DNA from: Lineus longissimus
Taxonomy: Eukaryota > Nemertea > Pilidiophora > Heteronemertea > Lineidae
DNA: 64,000 nt
Direction of reading: 5' to 3'
Assembly (NCBI RefSeq): GCF_910592395.1
Contig: NC_088326.1
Location: 2,299,001 to 2,363,000 of the forward strand
The position numbers were made by a program, and so were the translations under genes. The notes under the pieces are model-generated. The model did not search any database. It was not told where the DNA came from and saw only the letters and a program-made list of their open reading frames with translations. This document shows positions 56,490 through 64,000 of this stretch, piece by piece (the first letter of the stretch is position 1; each line of letters opens with the position of its first letter).

Positions 56490-57669
56490 TCAACCTTTCT
56501 TCGACTCATTCCCACTCATCCCCAGGCCAATTTTCAGCCTTTCAACTACGTTCTTATACCGCTGCAGCTCGACTTTCAATCTCCAATGTTCAACGTACAG
56601 TTGCCGGAACTTTCCATTCTGCTCCTTAGAATTCGCGCAGAAATGATGATCATGCGTGAACACATCGTCCAAACCTCTATACATGTCCAAGCCTTGCAAA
56701 TGACCTGTTGGTTTAGTCAAATTATTCACCAAGATATTCTGTAAATGGATCCTCTGGTCCTTTTTCTTAAACCTACTACAACGTACATCCAAGATTTTTT
56801 CCAACGTTTCGTCGTAAACTCTTAATTCTTTTAGTTTTGCGAGGCGAATTATGTTCTCTTCACGCTCTAGCTCTGATAATAGTTCACCTGCAGCTCCCCT
56901 TCTGGACCCTCCATCGCCTACACCCTTCTGCTGTTCGAGCTCATTGACAAGTTTTGCGACAGTGTAGTCTCGATCTTTTTTCAGGGCCTTGGTCTCATCA
57001 CTGTGTCTTTTAGCAGTGTATGCTGGAAAGGAGAAAATGAGGTTTTATATTTGTTTTGAAAGTGTGTTTGATATTTGTTTAACCATTGCTTCGCACGAGT
57101 GTTGGATCCGAATTTTTAGCCATGACACAAGGGCTGGGCCCAGCTGACTTGGGTGGACTTTTACATGCATTCACTGCCCAGATTTTAGAGACTTCCTTCT
57201 TCTAGACTGGTTGCCTACCAGGGCCAAGGAGTCTCCCCCTCCCCCAAAAAAACTAGTTTCAGGACACCAGTGACAAGTAGTCAAACCTGCAGGCACACCT
57301 GCATGTGCTCTGGTCCTTACAGGGGGACATCTGACCTTAGGAGGTGGACGGACATAGTTTCTCTTGATATGTGTCGACTCTGACATCTAGCTTCAGTAAC
57401 AAATAAAAGCCTCAATTTTGAGAAAAGGTCAGCGAGAATCCATTTGTAAAATTTGATCTGGCCTAAAGTTACAGTTCTATTGGTAATTTACCGAAAAGAC
57501 AAATCCCAGCAATTGGTATGAGACCATTGAGAATAACCCCCAGCATCTGTTTTGAATGGGGGTTGTTAGGATCATTCAGCATTTGTCCGTCTGGAGGTAT
57601 GTTCATCACCGGTGCTGCCCCCTGTTGGTCGAAGACAGGGTTCGCTGGAAGGGGGATGATGTTACCCAT
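56490..57669 (-). CDS. Membrane-anchored, partly helical protein of unknown family, two exons
   Basis: Exons 57669-57492 and 57022-56490 join in phase (donor TTCG|GTAAAT, acceptor CTTTCCAG; the split codon gives A60) into 236 aa. The ATG has an ideal context (ACCATGG) and begins MGNIIP. The exon stays open upstream to another acceptor (TTCTTAG, about 57705), so either this ATG is the start after an untranslated exon, or coding continues in an unseen exon. Residues 1-40 are Pro/Asn-rich, about 42-62 form one hydrophobic helix (GVILNGLIPIAGICLF), and the rest is charged with Lys/Glu heptads at about 63-92 and 107-145 and again near the C-terminus (about 205-228), suggesting coiled coils. Two cysteines and a His-rich patch (THDHHFC) lie between. 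The membrane segment is split by the intron. Function and family not recognised. Confidence 0.6.
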
Positions 57670-58462
57670 TGGTGCCCCTGGAAAGAAGGCGTCAGGAATT
57701 TTATCTAAGAAGGAAAACAAAAGGGTGCAATCGGTCCTGACAGATCAATGCCAATTACAGCCTTGATGCATGCACATGCATGCATATACTGCAACAATGC
57801 ATTTGCTTAGTGTTTGTGTGGTGTAGCATGGTCTTGTAAAAAGGTCTAATACCGGCTTCTAAAGAGGCCTTCTAATTAATGCATGCGTCCAATTTAAGCA
57901 ATGGCAACCAGCTAGACTATAAGCTACAACAATACATCAGACATGAAAATAATTGTTACTACCAAATTTTCAGTCTACTATCAGTAAAATGCAGTTCTGT
58001 GACGCTTCTTCTACTGACATCATAACATTGGAAATGTTTGATTTTTCCCTTCCTTGTCCAATTCCGTATTTGCCGTGGCTGCGTGCCTAGTTCTGTCTTC
58101 GCCATGAAAACGTCCATGGTATGATTGTCTTCGGTGGAGGATGACAAAATCGACAACCGGAGGGGGGCTTAATTTTGACACACATCCAATATATATATGT
58201 AGCCTGGAATAACCCGACTGGTTGTGCTATTGTATTAGGTCTACAATGTTGTGAATATTGAACATGAGAATCGTGCTCTATTTTGATATCGGAATTGTTT
58301 ATTATTTGGATCATTACAGGACGTTTGAAACAAGAATTCAGATGTTTTAATTACATATTTCAAAGTCACCCATCACAAAGTCTACATTTTTTATTAAGAT
58401 TATCGCATCAGTTAGACAACTAAAGTTGGAATGTTCTCGTCCAGAAAAAGTTTGGATTGTCT
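57670..58462. other. Spacer before the DUSP genes
   Basis: Probable upstream region of the preceding gene. Contains TGCATG repeats at about 57766-57790. The minus-strand frame 57959-58156 has a good start context internally but its donor phase does not join to the exon at 57704. A minus-strand AATAAA at 58390-58395 serves the phosphatase gene to the right. Confidence 0.45.
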
Positions 58463-59665
<1,203 letters not shown>

Positions 59666-60510
59666 GGTTTACCAATGGCGAACCTAGGGTGAATAGAAGG
59701 AGAAATCTGTAAAGTCGTCTCTGAGTCGTCCTGTAGAGCGCCTTAGATTCAGACCAGCCAGAATCAAGGCAGGTAAACTTCATGATCGTAATTGATGTTG
59801 GTGGAACACACACGTTGGTGTGCACGTTCCTAAATCTAAACCTAACTTCTGTTAAATTAAATGAAGTTCGACGGGAAAGAAACGGCGTCAGGATATGGGA
59901 AGATGGGACCCCTTCGGTACGCCATTGAAAATACTGACCGGTGATCTACTGGAGAGCTGGATGGTATCTTCTCGATAGTTGGAAGAGTATTTTCAAAATA
60001 AGGGTGTCTTCAACAATAGGATCATGCGTGGATGACTCGTGACAACAATAAACGTGACTGTCCTATTTCAGGGCGAACGCACACGAAATAGGCCAAACAA
60101 ACTTAAAATCATATCATAAAATCAAGATTATCCAAGGTCAGATAAAGTCACCTGCTCGAGTGCACAAGAAATGTGCCAAAATTTAAATCATTAAATCGGG
60201 CTTGAGAGATCAGATAAGGTCGCTCATACTTTTGTATCTGTCGGTCACAGTGACCTTGCATGCAGTCCTCAAAGAGAGATAATGTCACAACCAGTCCCAG
60301 TAGATAGACGGCACAATCACTGTTCACAACCAGTCTTAGTTCACAATCACAGGTTGTTACTGCGACAGCACAGTCCCTTGTCCACAATCACGACTGCTAT
60401 GACACCACGCACCGTCCCCGGCCAAGCATTCACAATCCCAAGGCAGCTAACTAAATCTGATATCATCAGAGAGTCCTGATCTAAAACTCCGGTTAGTCAA
60501 CAGTTAGCCC
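59666..60510. other. Spacer between the two DUSP genes
   Basis: Holds the probable 5' UTR and promoter of DUSP gene 2 and the 3' end of DUSP gene 1. At 60280-60400 CACAACCAGTC/CACAATCAC phrases recur as a short imperfect repeat. No clear minus-strand AATAAA was found for gene 1. Confidence 0.45.
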
Positions 60511-61751
60511 CTACACGGACAATGTCTCATTGAGGTCGCAAAGCTGCTGTAAAAATCCCTCATTGGGACAGATGTCCCTCTTCTCCCTGACTGTCTTCAT
60601 GGCTTCCTGGGCGGTCATCCCGCATCTCTTCATGAGGTAGGCGATAACGAGGGTCGGGGCCCGACTGATTCCCATGATGCAATGGACCAACACCTTGCCT
60701 GAAAAGACATACATGTATATGTAAATGAGACAAGAAAGAAACAAATTAACACCTTTTTTGGAAGAGCTTTAGTTAATATTTGAAGTAGACCTCTGCACAC
60801 GCTAGTTTATTCAGATCCAGAATGTGCTCCCCCATTCGGAGTGTCCACAGTTCCTAGACTGAGAAACCGCCTTCTAACGTGTTACAATAACCTCACCCCC
60901 GTCAATAAAACTCCTTCCAAAAGCGCTTCTCATCTTGTCGAAGAACGATTATGATAAAGTTTTACGTCCACGAGATTGTTCCCGCATCAGAGATCAAGAG
61001 ATTAAGACGGCAACTACAGCAAAATAGGTCGGCACCGTCACGACTTTGACACCGCCGAACTTACCTCCTGCATCTAGCGCTCCCTGTATGTATTCCGCTG
61101 CCTCATCAAAATGCTGGCTGATGTTGTATTTCTCTGCATCTTCCCCGGCAAAGCCCTTGAATGTGATCCCAAACGGCTCGTAATAATCAGCATCAGTTTT
61201 GACGAAAAATGGTTCCGGTCCTTGGGCGGCGTTTAGTACATGGGTGATGCCGAGTTTCTTAAGGGTTTCGCGATCCTTGGCTATTCGCCTGGAACGCAGA
61301 AAGTAGTCGTGAGAAACGTGGGGTCGGGAATAGAGAGGTTCTGCGAGAGATATACCACAATTGCCTGCACTGGCTCGGAAAGTTTTAATTCCTTTTTAAA
61401 ATTAATCTACCGACGGACGGGTACGGTCTAGTTTACAGTATCAGAGAGCCAAGTCGAACAGCGTCATTTGGGTGCTGTTTTTTCAGCTACAAAAAGGAAA
61501 ACAACAGATTGCTGTAGAAAGGAAAATCAGACTGACACAATAGGCACGAGGTACTACTGTGACATCGTCAGGAACCGTCACGACCAGAAGCTGCAATTGT
61601 ACCAGCGCTAAAAAGTAACCTACCCCGTTGCAATGAAAATGTTTGGATGGACTTCATTATAATGATCGGGCCGGACCCACAAGTGCTGTTCGGTCCAGTT
61701 CCTTCCAGTGATGGCTTCCAGGTCCTCCTTCGAGCACTTTGGATTTGCCAT
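60511..61751 (-). CDS. Dual-specificity phosphatase, DUSP3/VHR-like, gene 1, three exons
   Basis: Exons 61751-61624, 61288-61065 and 60698-60511 join in phases 2 and 1 into 179 aa. Start context GCCATGG. N-terminus MANPKCSKEDLEAITG, then HPNIFIATG, RIAKDRETLKKLGITHVLNAAQ (44-65). The acid loop is GEDAEKYNIS (general acid probably D93). P-loop HCIMGISRAPT has C124 and R130. TLVIAYLMKRCGM and [18 protein letters not shown] follow, closely like VHR. The P-loop has IMGIS where human VHR has REGYS. A predicted MAP-kinase-type phosphatase; substrate is inferred from family. All catalytic residues are present. A further candidate first exon lies upstream at 62125-62249. Confidence 0.88.
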
Positions 61752-62124
61752 GGCCGCTCGCGATCAAACTGGATTTAAAATTGTTAAAGACCACTAAAAA
61801 CTCTTCTTTAATTCGAAGGTGTAGTGCACCTGGGGTATTAGTAGGGTTAACATGCGTGTACTGAAAACTTCGGCCAGGACCCGTCGCGACTGTTAAGACG
61901 GCGGTACCTTCATTGTCTTAGTCTGGTCGTAACTGGTGTGACGACGCCAATATTAGCAAACGTTGGTGTCTACGCTGCCACATTGAAAGTCGCAACGGCT
62001 TCTGAGAAGTTCACACAACTGGTTCTTTAAAACCGAAAGAACACCGTCGGTGGCTCGTACGCATGACTCTGCTCCTAAACCTCTCTATAATGTCAGTTTA
62101 TCCACAGTGACGTCATTAACGTAC

Positions 62125-62249
62125 CAATTCGAAATGAATACACCTGGAGAGACCTCGTCACAACCAGCCGGGTAGACACTGGGAACGACACTCCAACTCC
62201 TCTCGGCGATTTCTTCTAATGTTGCCACAGTGCATTTTGTGTTTGCCAT
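62125..62249 (-). CDS. Candidate alternative first exon of DUSP gene 1
   Basis: Starts ACCATGGCA after an acceptor (TTTTGCCAG, about 62255) and ends with donor TTG|GTACGT in phase 2, the phase needed by the exon at 61288. Its 41 codons, MANTKCTVATLEEIAERSW.. to DEVSPGVFIS, parallel the first exons of both DUSP genes (MA-x-x-KC, LEAI-like, then the V.P.VF(I/L) strand). Joined to exons 2 and 3 of gene 1 it gives 178 aa. It is either an alternative first exon or the relic of a third gene whose remaining exons were lost. Confidence 0.6.
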
Positions 62250-62255
62250 GGTTTA

Positions 62256-64000
62256 CTGGCAAAAGGAAAAGGTTACAGACGGTTAGCCTACTAAACTGGT
62301 CAGCGATGTAACTTTCTAACACTGCACAAGCTCAACAACTTTGAACTGTGTGTAAGCCATCTGGGTTCTACCTACTGATGGTCGAAGGAAATGAGGGCAA
62401 CTCTACAGCCAGAAGTAACCTTCGACCACATGCCGATGGCTCCCTCGATCGTATGCCTGTTGTATTGAGACACTGGAATATTGGGACCAACTACAGATGT
62501 TACACCGGTTCCCCAATTAGGTCTTCCTCTACTGAAGGTCTGAGATCATTTTCACAACAACCTCAACATCTTGCAGATCTTGTGTGGTCACGGCGGTTAG
62601 AAATTGGAATATACAAGTAACAGTACTGCTCACAATTAACTTCACCAGTTCAGCATATGCATTTTAGTTACTGGAGCTAGACATGACCTTATCTAGAGAC
62701 CATCATGCCTCACCACCGGCGTTGTGCGTATGTCCATCCATCACAGTGAATGGAGGAGACGAGGATTGATGTTCACCGCCGGTAAGTCGGCATAGGGGAC
62801 TCTTTGAAATCGGAACTGAGTATAGGCTCGGTATAAACATTGAGTGGGCCCAGTGTCAAGCCTAAACCACTAAAGACTTACCAGATATACACTTCAAGGA
62901 TGACCTGCAAAAAACCTCAACTGACTGTGGTCTTCCGGCTCTTGGAGTCGACAAGGACTGAATGTCTGATTGGGGGAATCCCCGCTGTTGCTAGACGACA
63001 CCTGACGTAGCTCAGGCTGAATCACTCATTCGCGAGGCCTCTTTGCAATAAATGATGACGCATCTATCCACATTTAGCAGTGAGAAAGAATATCGAGACA
63101 CTATAATATACAACGCAACTAACATGGCGCGACATGGCGACCTCAAAGCTGAGTGATCAATAGATATACAGTCCGTTCTAAAAACACGACATGCAGCCAA
63201 TAGATTCATTACAAAAACCTTTTGATGACATAATACTGTAAAATAACCTGTTCAAGCGTGCACGATGTGTAATGATACAGACTCAATAATTGTAATGGAG
63301 CGCAGGCCCGCCGCGACGGCTCTTTACCGATTTGACGGAAAAATTTATGGGATGGCCCTCTTGGTGACGTCATTAAATGGGATTCCTCAAATGGTGTCTA
63401 CGGTAGTGCAGTAGGAAGTATCTCCACAAAAATAGTAAAAAAACACGATCTCCAATGAAGATATACAATTTTGCAATGCTAACCATCGAAATTAACATTT
63501 TTAGTTCATATATGATCTTGTTATAGTTGGAGACTAAGTAAAGTTATCTTTTTAAGAATTAGAGGGGAGTTTGAGTAAATTTTTCACAATAACATCTAAC
63601 TGTTCCATCGCGAGACACCGTAATAATTTTGGAACTCCCATGTGGTGACGTCATTATTAGGAAACCCCTGCCGGCAGTGTGTTTTTGTGGCGGCAGTTTC
63701 AAAATCCGTTGAAAAGTTCTCGTTTCTGAGAGCTTCTTAAATTTTGGGGGTCGTAGCTTTGCTAGGATAAACCTAACATCTCATTGATTACTTTTATATC
63801 ATCAATTGAATGTAAATTCATCAACAAATAGTTCAATTGACCTTTCCTATTTTGCAATTTAGGAAGGGCGTGGTCGTGTGCATGGGGATGTGCAGACATA
63901 CTGCTGTATTGTGCAAGCAAGTGCATGTACGTGCTATACGCAGGGCCGGGGTCGAAGTGGGGCTGTAGGGGGCGGGGGATGACTCAACCAATCTGGGTAT
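62256..64000. other. Upstream flank of the DUSP locus, right window edge
   Basis: No gene recognised. The frame 62348-62620 (90 codons) has no domain. Around 63340-63380 and 63625-63670 related phrases recur (GTGACGTCATTA, preceded by TGG), a cAMP-response-element-like palindrome TGACGTCA in each, possibly from an unrecognised repeat. Confidence 0.4.

Noticed and set aside
57959-58156. Upstream exon of the coiled-coil membrane gene
   Set aside because: Its donor is in a phase that would create a stop when joined to the exon at 57704.

Overview
The window looks like a piece of an animal nuclear genome, most likely a marine invertebrate and probably a lophotrochozoan. The reasons are compact genes with GT-AG introns, metazoan Golgi enzymes, an invertebrate FMRFamide-receptor-like GPCR, dense MITEs, minisatellites and microsatellites, and a high frequency of the octamer TACATGTA. 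The species cannot be named from the sequence alone.

Layout. Positions 1-36 kb hold almost no recognisable genes. They contain a broken tRNA-like sequence at the left edge, a 59-bp minisatellite (598-2125), a 1.62-kb element with 137-bp terminal inverted repeats (9434-11053), a diverged satellite of about 190 bp (14.4-15.4 kb), retroposon 3' ends near 20.6 and 27.3 kb, two opposed Harbinger-type MITEs (29.7 and 31.1 kb), a gutted mariner-like transposon (32.7-33.5 kb) and a pogo-like MITE (33.5 kb). The most striking item is a 422-bp retroelement (25646-26067). It has two 154/155-bp LTRs, a 113-bp interior, a polypurine tract and 5-bp target duplications, and its LTRs carry a segment derived from 5S rRNA. 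A solo LTR of the same family, with its own 5-bp duplication, lies at 33888-34041. In architecture it resembles the plant Cassandra TRIMs, here apparently in an animal.

From 36.8 kb rightwards the window is gene-rich: an intronless class A GPCR (36809-38059), three tandem heparan-sulfate 3-O-sulfotransferase-like genes (43.5-50.5 kb), a two-exon beta-1,3-glycosyltransferase of family GT31 (51735-53079), a convergent two-exon gene for a small secreted cysteine-rich protein (53769-55027, minus), a two-exon gene for a membrane-anchored, partly helical protein of unknown function (56490-57669, minus), and two tandem three-exon DUSP3/VHR-like phosphatase genes (58463-59665 and 60511-61751, minus). 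A further in-phase candidate first exon for the upstream phosphatase gene lies at 62125-62249. The exon joins were worked out by hand from splice consensus, phase and protein continuity.

Functionally, the three sulfotransferases and the GT31 enzyme are all predicted type II Golgi proteins that modify glycans, so 43-53 kb is a small glycan-modification neighbourhood. The GPCR and phosphatases are signalling proteins with no evident link to it. The spacers between the genes on the right hold their own short degenerate tandem arrays.
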